Below, one piece after another: positions 36,020 through 45,215 of a stretch of DNA of 64,000 nucleotides. A model generated the notes under the pieces. The model saw only the letters and a program-made list of their open reading frames with translations, did not search any database and had not been told where the DNA came from. Source of the stretch: Streptomyces sp. APSN-46.1 (GTDB lineage: Bacteria; Actinomycetota; Actinomycetes; Streptomycetales; Streptomycetaceae); NCBI RefSeq assembly GCF_022815725.1, contig NZ_JALGRF010000004.1:336133-400132 (forward strand). The letters are read 5' to 3'. Position 1 is the stretch's first letter; every line of letters begins with the position of its first letter. Made by a program: the position numbers and the translations under genes.

Positions 36020-39000
36020 TCACGGGGCCGCCGCGTCCACCGCCTTCACGATCCGCTTGTCGGAGATCGGGTACGCCGTCCCGAGCGCGTGCGCGAAGTA
36101 GCTGACCCGCAGTTCCTCGATCATCCAGCGGATCTCGGTGACCTCCGGGGGCACCGGCCGGCCCTTCGGCAGCTGCTCCAGCAGCCAGGCGTACTCGTCC
36201 CGCATCTCGTGGATCTTCGCCATGCGCGTGGTGTCGCGCTGGACGCCCGTGGGCATCTGCTGGAGCCGCCGGTCGATCGCCACGAGGTAGCGCATCAGGT
36301 CCGGCAGCCGGCGCAGTCCGGTCAGCGTCACGAAGCCGGCCGGCATGAGCTGCGCCAGCTGCGTCTTCACGTCCTGGAGGTTGGAAACCAGCGCCAGGCT
36401 GTTGGTGGCCTTCAGCCGCCGCTCACAGGCCTGCCAGGCGGCGAGGATCTGCTCCACCTGGCCGACGGTCCGTACGGTCGTGTCCACCAGGTCGGCGCGC
36501 ACGGCGTCGTAGAGCTTCCGGAAGGAGGCCTCGTCCCAGGCCGGACCGCCGTGGTCGGCGATGAGCTTGTCGGCGGCCGCGGTCGCGCAGTCGTCGAACA
36601 GCGCCTGGATGGAGCCGTGCGGATTGCGCGAGAGGGCCAGCTTCTGCTGGTTGGTCAGCTTCTCGGAGGCGAACTTCGCCGGGTTCACCGGGATGTTGAG
36701 GAGGATCAGCCGCCGGGTGCCGAGCCACATCGCCCGCTGCTGTTCGGCCTCCGTGTCGAAGAGGCGTACGGAGACACTCGTCCCCTCGTCCACCAGCGCC
36801 GGGTACGCCTTCACCGGCTGCCCCGCGCGCCGGGTCTCGAACACCTTGGTCAGCGTCCCGATCGTCCAGTCGGTCAGCCCGGTGCGCTCCACCGACTCCC
36901 CGCCCGCCCGCTCGGCGGTGGCCGCCGCGGCCTTGGAGAGGGCTTGGCGGGCCTTGGGCTTCAGGGCGAGCCTCAGGGCCTCCAGGTCCTTGTCCTCGGC
37001 GAGGTTCTTGCGGCGCTCGTCGACGATCCGGAAGGTGATCTTCAGGTGGTCCGGGATCCGGGACAGGTCGAAGTCCTCGGCGGACACCGGCACGCCCACC
37101 ATCCGCTGGAGCTCGCGCGCCAGCGTTACCGGCAGCGGCTCCCGCATCGGATGCGCCGTCTTCAGGAAGCGCGTCGCGAAGTTCGGCGCGGGCACGTAGT
37201 GCCGGCGGATCGGCTTCGGCAGCGAGCGGATCAGCTCGGTGACGACCTCTTCCCGCAGGCCCGGGATCTGCCAGTCGAAGCCCTCGTCGGTGACCTGGTT
37301 CAGCACCTGGAGCGGGATGTGCACGGTCACGCCGTCCGCGTCCGCGCCCGGCTCGAACTGGTAGGTCACCCGGAATTTGAGCTGCCCCTGCCGCCAGGAG
37401 TCCGGGTAGTCGGCCTTGGTGACTCCGGCCGCCTTCTCGGTCAGCAGCATCTCGCGCTCGAAGTCGAGGAGCTCGGGCTCCTCGCGCTTCTTGTGCTTCC
37501 ACCACGAGTCGAAGTGCGCACCGGAGACGACGTGCTCGGGGATCCGCTGGTCGTAGAAGTCGAACAGGGTCTCGTCGTCCACGACGATGTCGCGCCGCCG
37601 GGCCCGGTTCTCCAGCTCCTCCACCTCGGTGAGGAGCTTGCGGTTGTCGGCGTAGAACTTGTGATGGGTCCGCCAGTCGCCCTCGACCAGCGCGTTGCGG
37701 ATGAACAGCTCGCGCGAGACCTCGGCGTCGATCCGGCCGTAGTTGATCTTCCGCTGCGCGACGATCGGTACGCCGTACAGCGTGACCTTCTCGTACGCCA
37801 TGACGGCCGCCTGGTCCTTCTCCCAGTGCGGCTCGCTGTACGTGCGCTTGATCAGGTGCTGGGCGAGCGGCTCGACCCACTCGGGCTCCACCTTGGCGTT
37901 CACCCGCGCCCACAGCCGCGAGGTCTCCACCAGCTCCGCCGACATCACGAACTTCGGCTGCTTCTTGAACAGCGCGGAGCCGGGGAAGATCGCGAACTTG
38001 GCGGACCGGGCCCCCAGGTACTCGTTCTTGTCGGTGTCCTTCAGGCCGATGTGCGAGAGCAGTCCGGCCAGCAGCGAGACGTGGATGTGCTGCTCGGGGG
38101 CGTCGGCCTCGTTGACGTGGATGCCCATGGTCTTGGCGACCGTGCGCAGCTGCGAGTAGATGTCCTGCCACTCGCGGATCCGCAGGAAGTTCAGGTACTC
38201 CTGCTTGCACATCCGGCGGAAGGAGGACGATCCGCGCTCCTTCTGCTGCTCGCGGATGTAGCGCCACATGTTCAGGAACGAGAGGAAGTCGCTGGTCTCG
38301 TCCTTGAACCGGGCGTGGTTCTGGTCCGCCTGCGTCTGCTTGTCCGAGGGCCGCTCGCGCGGGTCCTGGATGGACAGGGCCGCCGCGATGACCATGACCT
38401 CGCGGACGCAGTTGTTCTTGTCCGCCTCGACGACCATGCGGGCCAGGCGCGGGTCCACGGGGAGCTGGGAGAGCTGACGGCCCATGGGCGTGAGCCGCCT
38501 CGACGGGTCCTTCTCGGACGGATCCAGCGCGCCCAGCTCCTGGAGCAGCTGCACGCCGTCGCGGATGTTGCGGTGGTCCGGCGGGTCGATGAAGGGGAAC
38601 TTCTCGATCTCGCCGAGGCCGGCCGCGGTCATCTGGAGGATGACGGAGGCCAGGTTGGTGCGGAGGATCTCGGCGTCCGTGAACTCCGGACGGCCGTTGA
38701 AGTCGTCCTCGGAGTAGAGCCGGATGCAGATGCCGTCGGAGGTACGGCCGCAGCGGCCCTTGCGCTGGTTGGCGCTGGCCTGCGAGATCCGCTCGATGGG
38801 CAGGCGCTGCACCTTGGTGCGGTGGCTGTAGCGGGAGATCCGGGCGTTGCCCGGGTCGATCACGTACTTGATGCCGGGGACGGTGAGGGAGGTCTCGGCG
38901 ACGTTGGTCGCGAGCACGATCCGGCGGCCCGTGTGCTGCTGGAAGACGCGGTGCTGCTCGGCGTGCGAGAGGCGCGCGTAGAGGGGGAGGACCTCGGTGA

Positions 39001-39952
39001 ATCTTAGATTCCGCTTGTTGAGCGCGTCCGCCGTGTCGCGGATCTCGCGCTCGCCGGAGAGGAAGACCAGGATGTCGCCCGGCCCCTCGGACTGGAGCTC
39101 GTCCACGGCCTCGCAGATCGCGGTGATCTGGTCGCGGTCAGCGTCCTCAGCGTCCTCGGAATCTTCTTCCAGCAAGGGCCGGTAACGCACCTCGACGGGA
39201 TACGTACGGCCGCTGACCTCGACGATCGGGGCCTTGCCGAAGTGCTGGGAGAAGCGCTCCGGGTCGATGGTCGCCGAGGTGATGATCACCTTGAGGTCGG
39301 GGCGCTTCGGCAGCAGCTGGGAGAGGTAGCCGAGCAGGAAGTCGATGTTCAGGGACCGCTCGTGGGCCTCGTCGATGATGATCGTGTCGTACGCGCGCAG
39401 CTCGCGGTCCGTCTGGATCTCGGCGAGCAGGATGCCGTCCGTCATCAGCTTCACGAAGGTCGCGTCCTGGTCCACCTGATCGGTGAACCGGACCTTCCAG
39501 CCGATGGTCTGGCCGATCTCGGACTTCAGCTCCTCGGCGATCCGCTCCGCGACGGTGCGGGCGGCGATCCGGCGGGGCTGGGTGTGGCCGATCATGCCCC
39601 GGACGCCCCTGCCCAGCTCCATGCAGATCTTGGGGATCTGCGTGGTCTTGCCGGAGCCGGTCTCGCCCGCGACGATCACGACCTGGTGGTCGCGTATCGC
39701 CTCGGCGATCTCGTCCTTCTTCTGGCTGACGGGCAGGTTCTCGGGATACGTGACCTCCGGCATCCGCGAGGCACGGCCGACCAGTCGCGCGGCGGCTTTC
39801 CCGGCCTCCGCGGCGATCTCGTCGAGCACGGCCTGCTTGGCCTCGGGCTTGCGGATGCGGCGGGCGCCTTCGAGGCGGCGGCCGAGGCGGTGCGCGTCAC
39901 GGAGGGAGATCTCCCCGAGAAGCGTCTGCAGGGCGGCGAAGGAAGTAGACAT
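36020..39952 (-). CDS. hrpA: ATP-dependent RNA helicase HrpA
   Basis: This 1310-residue DEAH-box helicase has Walker A GETGSGKTTQIP (about 95-106), motif Ia HTQPRRIAARTVAERIAEE, the DEAH motif IIIDEAHERSLNIDF, motif III ITSATID and motif VI QRKGRCGR. The long C-terminal half with helicase-associated, OB-like and HrpA-specific domains (to DAAAP) is complete. HrpA unwinds RNA and resolves stalled or collided ribosomes in E. coli. It stands alone, divergent from the Pro/Ala-rich protein gene. Confidence 0.96.
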   Translation of the reverse strand: MSTSFAALQTLLGEISLRDAHRLGRRLEGARRIRKPEAKQAVLDEIAAEAGKAAARLVGRASRMPEVTYPENLPVSQKKDEIAEAIRDHQVVIVAGETGSGKTTQIPKICMELGRGVRGMIGHTQPRRIAARTVAERIAEELKSEIGQTIGWKVRFTDQVDQDATFVKLMTDGILLAEIQTDRELRAYDTIIIDEAHERSLNIDFLLGYLSQLLPKRPDLKVIITSATIDPERFSQHFGKAPIVEVSGRTYPVEVRYRPLLEEDSEDAEDADRDQITAICEAVDELQSEGPGDILVFLSGEREIRDTADALNKRNLRFTEVLPLYARLSHAEQHRVFQQHTGRRIVLATNVAETSLTVPGIKYVIDPGNARISRYSHRTKVQRLPIERISQASANQRKGRCGRTSDGICIRLYSEDDFNGRPEFTDAEILRTNLASVILQMTAAGLGEIEKFPFIDPPDHRNIRDGVQLLQELGALDPSEKDPSRRLTPMGRQLSQLPVDPRLARMVVEADKNNCVREVMVIAAALSIQDPRERPSDKQTQADQNHARFKDETSDFLSFLNMWRYIREQQKERGSSSFRRMCKQEYLNFLRIREWQDIYSQLRTVAKTMGIHVNEADAPEQHIHVSLLAGLLSHIGLKDTDKNEYLGARSAKFAIFPGSALFKKQPKFVMSAELVETSRLWARVNAKVEPEWVEPLAQHLIKRTYSEPHWEKDQAAVMAYEKVTLYGVPIVAQRKINYGRIDAEVSRELFIRNALVEGDWRTHHKFYADNRKLLTEVEELENRARRRDIVVDDETLFDFYDQRIPEHVVSGAHFDSWWKHKKREEPELLDFEREMLLTEKAAGVTKADYPDSWRQGQLKFRVTYQFEPGADADGVTVHIPLQVLNQVTDEGFDWQIPGLREEVVTELIRSLPKPIRRHYVPAPNFATRFLKTAHPMREPLPVTLARELQRMVGVPVSAEDFDLSRIPDHLKITFRIVDERRKNLAEDKDLEALRLALKPKARQALSKAAAATAERAGGESVERTGLTDWTIGTLTKVFETRRAGQPVKAYPALVDEGTSVSVRLFDTEAEQQRAMWLGTRRLILLNIPVNPAKFASEKLTNQQKLALSRNPHGSIQALFDDCATAAADKLIADHGGPAWDEASFRKLYDAVRADLVDTTVRTVGQVEQILAAWQACERRLKATNSLALVSNLQDVKTQLAQLMPAGFVTLTGLRRLPDLMRYLVAIDRRLQQMPTGVQRDTTRMAKIHEMRDEYAWLLEQLPKGRPVPPEVTEIRWMIEELRVSYFAHALGTAYPISDKRIVKAVDAAAP

Positions 39953-40070
39953 ACCTGGTCGAGGATCTCACCCGGGAGCGCCGGGTGGCGAACGCATTTG
40001 TGTACCGGCCCCGTACCATTTCGGGACGAGATCACCGTAACCGACCCGCCGCACGAGTGAGAGGCCCGCC

Positions 40071-40940
40071 ATGTCCCGCGCCCGCGCCGTGATCGCTGCG
40101 CTGGCGGCGCTGACTGTCCTGGCCCTGGCCCCCGCGCCCCCGCAGCCTGCGGCCCCGGCCCTTGTGACTCCGGGACCGGCCCCGGTCCTGGTTCCGGCCG
40201 CGGTCCCGGTGCCTGCGGCCGAGCGGTCCGTGGCTCCGCAGGGGGTGGCTCCGGCCTCGGTCCTGGCGCCTGCGGCCCCCCAGGCTGCTGTGGCCCCGGC
40301 GCCTCTGACCCCCGCCCTCGCGGCCCCGGCCCCGGCCCGGGTCCCGGCGCGTGCGGCCGTGCGGGCTGTGGTCCAGGCCCCGCCGGCCCTGCGGGCTGTG
40401 ACCCCGGCCGTTGCCGCCCTGCGGCCTGCGATACCGGCCGTTGTGGCTCCGGCCCCGGCGGTCCTGGCGCCTGCGGCCCCGGTTTTTGGGCCTGCGGCCG
40501 TGCGGGTTGCGGGCCCGCGGCCTGTGACCCCGGCTGTTGCCGCCCTGCGGCCTGCGATACCGGCCGTTGCGGCTCCGGCCCCGCGGGTCCTGGTGCGTGC
40601 GGCCCCGGCCTCGACGCCCGTGGCCGTGCGGGCTGTGGTCCCGGGGCCTGGGGCGTCGCGGTCTGAGGGGCGGGCGTATGCGGCTGTGGTCCATGGGGGT
40701 GCGGAGCGTGGGGGCGTGGCGGGCGGCGGGGAGGGGCCCGCTTGTGCGCCCGGGGGGTCGGAGCGGGGGCGGACGCCGGCGGTGCCGCCGCGTGGGGCCG
40801 GGGAGCAGCATGCGCACGCTCCGGTGGGGCGGTTCGTGGCGACGGCCTCGGCCTGCCGGACGATGCCCGTACGGGCTCCCGTACGCGGGCCCGGCCAAGC
40901 GGCGCCCGGGCCCGTGGAGCTCTCCGTGATGCGGGTCTAA
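40071..40940 (+). CDS. Pro/Ala/Val-rich secreted low-complexity protein
   Basis: This 289-residue protein has a signal peptide MSRARAVIAALAALTVLALAPAPP, then ~180 residues of Ala/Pro/Val repeats. A ~57-bp unit occurs at about 40400-40457 and again at 40525-40582 (TPAVAALRPAIPAV). The end is more ordinary (HAPVGRFVATASACRTMPV ... GPVELSVMRV), and the VELSVxRV tail recurs in proteins next to DsbA-like genes in Streptomyces. GAGAGG precedes ATG 40071. It is probably a wall-spanning or envelope protein linked to the disulfide genes that follow; no enzymatic motif. Confidence 0.65.
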   Translation: MSRARAVIAALAALTVLALAPAPPQPAAPALVTPGPAPVLVPAAVPVPAAERSVAPQGVAPASVLAPAAPQAAVAPAPLTPALAAPAPARVPARAAVRAVVQAPPALRAVTPAVAALRPAIPAVVAPAPAVLAPAAPVFGPAAVRVAGPRPVTPAVAALRPAIPAVAAPAPRVLVRAAPASTPVAVRAVVPGPGASRSEGRAYAAVVHGGAERGGVAGGGEGPACAPGGSERGRTPAVPPRGAGEQHAHAPVGRFVATASACRTMPVRAPVRGPGQAAPGPVELSVMRV

Positions 40941-41022
40941 GAGGGCCGGTCGTACGAAGTGCGAAGCACGAAGTACGACGCACGAAGCCGGTCCGCCTCA
41001 TCTGTCGCTCTGGAGCACCCTT

Positions 41023-41754
41023 ATGTCCTCTTCCTCCCCCCGCAAGGGCCTGCTGATCTCCGCCGGGGCCGTCCTCGGCGCCGTCGCCCTCGGTCTGGCG
41101 TCCTGGCAGGCCACCGCGCCCGCCGACAACGGAACCAGCCGCCCCGGCGCCACGGCCGCCGCCGCCGCGTCACCCCCGACCGACCCCTTCGCGGAGCTCA
41201 AGGCGCTCGCCCGCCGCGAGTCCGGCGACAAGCTGGCCGTCGGCCGGGCGGACGCGCCCGTCGTGCTCATCGAGTACTCCGACTTCAAGTGCGGCTACTG
41301 CGGCAAGTTCGCCCGGGACACCGAACCCGTCCTGGTGAAGAAGTACGTCGAGGACGGCACCCTCCGCATCGAGTGGCGCAACTTCCCGATCTTCGGCGCC
41401 GACTCCGAAGCCGCCGCCAAGGCCGCCTGGGCCGCCGGGCAGCAGGACCGGTTCCCGCAGTTCCACGCGGCCGCGTACGCCCAGGGCGCCAAGGAGAAGG
41501 GCTTCGGCGAGGCCCGGCTCGTGGAACTGGCGCGGCAGGCCGGCGTCCCCGACCTGGAGCGCTTCAAGCGGGACATGGCCGGCGAGCCCGCCGCCGAGGC
41601 CCTGCGCGCGGACCAGGAGGAGGGCTACCGCATCGGGGTCAGCTCCACCCCGTCGTTCCTGGTCAACGGCCGGCCGATCGCGGGCGCCCAGCCCCTCGAC
41701 GCCTTCACCACCGCGATCGCCACGGCCGCCAAGGCGTCGCAGGCCGCGAAGTGA
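41023..41754 (+). CDS. DsbA-like thiol-disulfide oxidoreductase, membrane-anchored
   Basis: This 243-residue protein has an N-terminal membrane anchor (11-28) and a thioredoxin fold with inserted helices (DsbA-like thioredoxin_4). The redox motif is CGYC in YSDFKCGYCGKFARD and the cis-Pro is in SSTPSFLVNG. It acts outside the membrane to form or isomerise disulfides. It overlaps the CcdA-like gene in a GTGA junction, so the two are a redox pair. Confidence 0.92.
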   Translation: MSSSSPRKGLLISAGAVLGAVALGLASWQATAPADNGTSRPGATAAAAASPPTDPFAELKALARRESGDKLAVGRADAPVVLIEYSDFKCGYCGKFARDTEPVLVKKYVEDGTLRIEWRNFPIFGADSEAAAKAAWAAGQQDRFPQFHAAAYAQGAKEKGFGEARLVELARQAGVPDLERFKRDMAGEPAAEALRADQEEGYRIGVSSTPSFLVNGRPIAGAQPLDAFTTAIATAAKASQAAK

Positions 41755-42596
41755 CCGGCACCGGCATCGGCTACCTGGCCGCCCTGTTGGGCGGCCTCCT
41801 CGCCCTGCTCAGCCCGTGCAGCGCGCTGCTCCTGCCCGCCTTCTTCGCGTACTCCATCGACTCCGCCTCGCGGCTCCTGGCGCGCACCGGGATCTTCTAC
41901 GCGGGCCTCGCGAGCACCCTCGTACCGCTGGGGGCGGCCGGGTCGTACGCCGGGCGGTTCTTCCACGGCAACCGCGACACGCTCGTCCTGGCCGGCGGCT
42001 GGCTGATCATCGTGCTCGGGGTCGCGCAGATCCTCGGCCTCGGCTTCGCCCCGCGGCGGATGTCGGAGCTCTCCGGCAGGATCCGGCCGACCACCGCCCT
42101 GTCGGTGTACGCGCTCGGCGCGGTCTACGGCCTGGCCGGGTTCTGCGCCGGCCCGATCCTGGGCAGCGTCCTCACGGTGGCGGCGGTCAGCGGCAGTCCG
42201 GTCTACGGAGGCCTGCTGCTGGCGGTGTACGCGCTGGGGATGGCCGTACCGCTGTTCCTGCTGGCCCTGCTCTGGGAGCGCTTCGAGCTCGGCCGGCGGC
42301 GCTGGCTGCGCGGGCGCGCCTTCTCGGCCGGGCGCTTCGAACTGCACACCACCTCGCTGCTGTCCGGGCTGTTCTTCATCACCCTGGGCGCGCTGTTCCT
42401 CGTCTACGACGGGGCGAGCGCGCTGCCCGGGCTGCTGGACGTGGACGACTCGTACGCGGTGGAGCAGAAGGTCCGGTCCCTCACGGCCGGGGTCCCGGAC
42501 TGGGCGCTGCTCGGGCTGGTCGCCGCGGGGGCGGCGGCCGTGGGCCTGGTGCGGTGGCGTCGCGCCGGGGACCGGGCGGAGGCGGAGGCGGAGTAA
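41751..42596 (+). CDS. CcdA/DsbD-family transmembrane electron carrier
   Basis: This 281-residue polytopic membrane protein (about seven segments) starts YLAALLGGLLALLSPCSALLLPAF, where the Pro-Cys of the DsbD/CcdA signature is present, and has the second Cys in GLAGFCAGPILGS. Such proteins carry electrons from cytosolic thioredoxin to extracytoplasmic partners. The coupled DsbA-like gene is the likely recipient. GTG 41751 overlaps its stop. Confidence 0.92.
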   Translation: MTGTGIGYLAALLGGLLALLSPCSALLLPAFFAYSIDSASRLLARTGIFYAGLASTLVPLGAAGSYAGRFFHGNRDTLVLAGGWLIIVLGVAQILGLGFAPRRMSELSGRIRPTTALSVYALGAVYGLAGFCAGPILGSVLTVAAVSGSPVYGGLLLAVYALGMAVPLFLLALLWERFELGRRRWLRGRAFSAGRFELHTTSLLSGLFFITLGALFLVYDGASALPGLLDVDDSYAVEQKVRSLTAGVPDWALLGLVAAGAAAVGLVRWRRAGDRAEAEAE

Positions 42597-42599
42597 CGC

Positions 42600-42630
42600 G
42601 GAAGGCCCCGTCCGAGGGACGGGGCCTTCC
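42600..42630. terminator. Terminator between ccdA-like gene and tRNA-Phe
   Basis: GGAAGGCCCCGTCC and GGACGGGGCCTTCC around a GAG loop, 4 bp after the stop and 11 bp from the tRNA 3' end; can serve both strands. Confidence 0.9.
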
Positions 42631-42640
42631 GTTCTTGCCG

Positions 42641-42717
42641 TGGTGGCTGGGGCCGGGGTCGAACCGGCGACCTATCGCTTTTCAGGCGATCGCTCGTACC
42701 AACTGAGCTACCCAGCC
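42641..42717 (-). tRNA. tRNA-Phe(GAA)
   Basis: Acceptor GGCTGGG/CCCAGCC, discriminator A with encoded CCA, anticodon loop CTGAAAA (GAA), T-loop GGTTCGACCCC. Confidence 0.95.
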
Positions 42718-42739
42718 ACGAGACCGTTTCCGGCCTCAG

Positions 42740-42813
42740 CGATCCTGACGGGACTTGAACCCGCGACCTCCACCTTGACAGGGTGGCGAGCTAACCAACT
42801 GCTCCACAGGACC
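42740..42813 (-). tRNA. tRNA-Asp(GTC), copy 2
   Basis: Acceptor GGTCCTG/CAGGATC, otherwise the same body as 35855-35928. Confidence 0.95.
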
Positions 42814-42852
42814 TTGCAGTGTGCGAGACCAAGTCTTGCACACGGTAATGCG

Positions 42853-42925
42853 TACCCCCAACGGGATTCGAACCCGTGCTACCGCCTTGAAAGGGCGGCG
42901 TCCTGGGCCACTAGACGATGAGGGC
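42853..42925 (-). tRNA. tRNA-Glu(TTC)
   Basis: Acceptor GCCCTCA/TGGGGGT with wobble pairs, anticodon loop CTTTCAA (TTC), T-loop GGTTCGAATCC, discriminator A. Confidence 0.93.
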
Positions 42926-43053
42926 TAAAGGCCCGCCTGGGCGCTTTCCAGCGCGTCGGGGACGTGAGAAGCATATGGGATGCGGGGAGCGATCGCCAAA
43001 ACGGTTTCTCCCCCGCAAGCGGAAGGCGCCCCCACCGGAGGGACAATGGCCCG

Positions 43054-43404
43054 GTGCTGGAGATGACGCGCGAGGAGTTCGAAGAGCTTGTCGCAGAGGC
43101 GCTGGACCGGATTCCGCCGGAGCTGACGCGGCTGATGGACAACGTGGCGGTATTCGTCGAGGACGAGCCGCCGACCGACGATCCCGAGCTGCTCGGGCTT
43201 TACGAGGGGACCCCGCTGACGGACCGCGGCGAGTGGTACGCCGGAGTGCTGCCGGACCGCATCACGATCTACCGGAACCCCACGTTGCGCATGTGCGAGG
43301 ACCGGGAGAGCGTGATCACGGAGACGGAGGTCACCGTGGTGCACGAGATCGCCCATCACTTCGGGATCGACGACGACCGGCTGCACGCGCTGGGTTACGG
43401 ATGA
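43054..43404 (+). CDS. Small zincin-like metallopeptidase
   Basis: This 116-residue protein has the zinc motif His97-Glu98-x-x-His101 in [16 protein letters not shown], followed by Asp as a likely third ligand. The body ([39 protein letters not shown]) is that of the MtfA/minimal-zincin-like family common in actinobacteria. GGAGGG lies upstream of GTG 43054; ATG 43063 is an alternative. The stop overlaps the CrcB gene ATG. Confidence 0.85.
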   Translation: MLEMTREEFEELVAEALDRIPPELTRLMDNVAVFVEDEPPTDDPELLGLYEGTPLTDRGEWYAGVLPDRITIYRNPTLRMCEDRESVITETEVTVVHEIAHHFGIDDDRLHALGYG

Positions 43405-43913
43405 CCCGGCCGGTCCAGGGCGCGGAGGCGATCGACCCCGATGTGGACCTCCACGTGCCCGCGCAGCGCACCGAACCGCAGGGCCGGGTGCTCGCCGCGG
43501 TGGCGGCCGGCGGCGCGGTCGGGGCCTCGGCGCGGTACGGGGTGGCGCTGCTGTGGCCGGCCGGGCCCGGGGCGTTCCCCTGGGGGACCTTCGGGGTCAA
43601 TGTCGCCGGCTGTGCGCTGATCGGCGTACTGATGGTGCTGATCAGCGAGGGCGGGCGATCGGCTCCGCATCCGCTGGTACGGCCCTTCGTCGGGGTCGGG
43701 GTGCTGGGCGGCTTCACCACCTTCTCCACGTACGCGGTGGAGTTCTCGGGCCTGTTGGACGAAGGCGAGGCCGGGACGGCGCTCGCGTACGCGGGGCTCA
43801 CGGTGCTCGGCGCGGTCGGCGCGGTGTGGGCGGCGGCCTCGGCGACCCGGCTCGCGGTGCGGGGGCGGGAGTGGGGGCGGGAGCGAGAGCGGGGGCGGGG
43901 GCGGCACGGGTGA
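43401..43913 (+). CDS. crcB: Fluoride channel subunit CrcB (first of pair)
   Basis: This 170-residue protein has four membrane helices. Fluc signature segments: [34 protein letters not shown] (the Asn in the pore) and [12 protein letters not shown] (TFST with the Na-binding break and phenylalanine box). It has a long polar N-terminus and an Arg-rich tail from a GC repeat. Coupled by overlaps on both sides. Exports fluoride as a dual-topology dimer. Confidence 0.93.
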   Translation: MTRPVQGAEAIDPDVDLHVPAQRTEPQGRVLAAVAAGGAVGASARYGVALLWPAGPGAFPWGTFGVNVAGCALIGVLMVLISEGGRSAPHPLVRPFVGVGVLGGFTTFSTYAVEFSGLLDEGEAGTALAYAGLTVLGAVGAVWAAASATRLAVRGREWGRERERGRGRHG

Positions 43914-44284
43914 ACTGGCTGTTCGTGGTGGCGGGGGCGGCCGTCGGGGCGCCGCTGCGCTATCTGACCGACCGGGCGGTGCAGGCGCGCCACGATTCGG
44001 TCTTTCCGTTCGGCACCTTCACCGTGAACGCCGCCGCCTGTCTGGTGCTGGGGCTGCTGACCGGGGCCGTGCTGGCCGGCGCCGGCTCCGGGCGGCTGAA
44101 CCTGCTGCTCGGGACGGGACTGTGCGGGGCGCTGAGCACGTACTCGACCTTCTCCTACGAGACGCTGCGGCTGGCCGAGCGCGGCTGGAGGTTCCTGGCG
44201 GCGGCGAACGTGGCGGCGTCGGTGCTGGTCGGACTGGGCGCCGTACATCTCGGATCGCAGGTGGCGCGGGAGCTGTTCGCCTGA
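43910..44284 (+). CDS. crcB: Fluoride channel subunit CrcB (second of pair)
   Basis: This 124-residue protein has four helices, with [17 protein letters not shown] and [12 protein letters not shown]. It overlaps the previous gene by 4 bases (GTGA). Tandem crcB genes with different lengths usually encode subunits of opposite fixed topology that form a heterodimer. No fluoride riboswitch was recognised upstream. Confidence 0.93.
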   Translation: MNWLFVVAGAAVGAPLRYLTDRAVQARHDSVFPFGTFTVNAAACLVLGLLTGAVLAGAGSGRLNLLLGTGLCGALSTYSTFSYETLRLAERGWRFLAAANVAASVLVGLGAVHLGSQVARELFA

Positions 44285-44367
44285 GGGGCGTGTCTCTTAC
44301 GGGGTAAAGGGAGTTGGGCACATTGACCCGCTCATCGCGGACCCCCGTAGTTCCGGAGGTGCCTCCC

Positions 44368-44955
44368 GTGCGCCAGTTTTCCGCATCCCTGCGACTGACC
44401 GTCACCGCGCTCGCGGTCGCGGCGACGGCGGGCTGCATGAGTGTCGGCGCGGACGCCGCGAAGCCCGGGCCCTCCTCCGCGGCGGACCGCAAGGGCGCCG
44501 CCGCCGAGTCGGCCGGCGGCGCCACCGCCGGCCACGGCTCCGGAGTCCACGGCAACGGCCGGGGCGGGAAGAGCGTCACGGGCAAGCAGGACGGCAAACC
44601 CGGCGAGGACGGCAAGGCCTCCGGCGCGACCGGAGCCTCGCCCAGCCCGGGCGCGCCCGCCGGACCGCCCGGAGCCCCCTCGCCGGCGGCCGCGCCGGGT
44701 GGCGGGGCGGGCGGCCAGGGCCCCGCGCAGCCCCCGACGGGCGGCGGAGCCTCCGGAAGCGGCGGCTCCGGAGGTTCGGGCGGGGCCGGTGGGGCCGGTG
44801 GGGCCGGTGGTTCGGGTGGTACCGCTCCGAGCCCCACCCCGGTGCAGCCGAGCCCGGAGCCCCCTGTGACGGAACCCACGCCGACTCCCACGCCGCCGGA
44901 GCCGCAGCCCAGTACGGATCCGGGCGGGCAACCGCAGGCCCTCGGCTCCCTCTGA
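44368..44955 (+). CDS. Gly/Pro/Ser-rich lipoprotein, function unknown
   Basis: This 195-residue protein starts at GTG 44368 behind CCGGAGGT. Lipobox ATAGC at residue ~26. The rest is low complexity: Gly/Ala/Pro, then a GGAGG run (44780-44815) and a Pro/Thr-rich end (PTPVQPSPEPPVTEPTPTPTPPEPQPS) typical of wall-spanning linkers. No folded domain is evident. Confidence 0.75.
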   Translation: MRQFSASLRLTVTALAVAATAGCMSVGADAAKPGPSSAADRKGAAAESAGGATAGHGSGVHGNGRGGKSVTGKQDGKPGEDGKASGATGASPSPGAPAGPPGAPSPAAAPGGGAGGQGPAQPPTGGGASGSGGSGGSGGAGGAGGAGGSGGTAPSPTPVQPSPEPPVTEPTPTPTPPEPQPSTDPGGQPQALGSL

Positions 44956-45056
44956 CGGGCATCGGCGGACCGGCTGGCCGGCCCTGGCGGGCGGCATCGT
45001 CGCAGGTGGGGGCCGTTCAGGGCGGAACGATTTGCCAGACCCGGGGGAGGGTGCGT

Positions 45057-45140
45057 ATGGTTATAGATCGTTTGATCCCATTGCCCGGCGCCGAATCCGA
45101 AGAGCGCCGTGTGGCGCGTACTCTCCCTAGCCGTGGCTGA
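45057..45140 (+). CDS. Possible 27-residue leader peptide upstream of the DEAD-box gene
   Basis: ATG 45057 follows GGGGGAGG by 6-7 bases, and the frame (MVIDRLIPLPGAESEERRV...) ends with TGA 45138-45140, 75 bp before the helicase ATG. Against it, TATGGT at 45056-45061 overlaps the ATG and could itself be a -10 element, in which case this frame is not transcribed. A GACCGC/GCGGTC hairpin follows at 45137-45154. Confidence 0.35.
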   Translation: MVIDRLIPLPGAESEERRVARTLPSRG

Positions 45141-45215
45141 CCGCATTGAGGCGGTCGATTTGCGATTCACGGAGTTTGGGCGCGTGCCGAGACTCCGGAA
45201 GGTTTCGCATTTCGC

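Noticed and set aside
35981..39007. Plus-strand 1000-codon frame across hrpA
   Set aside because: It is the reverse complement of a complete DEAH helicase with all motifs; composition is His/Arg/Leu shadow type.
44285..44367. Fluoride riboswitch linked to the crcB pair
   Set aside because: The crcB genes are coupled to an upstream peptidase gene, and no fluoride-riboswitch pattern was recognised before that gene either.
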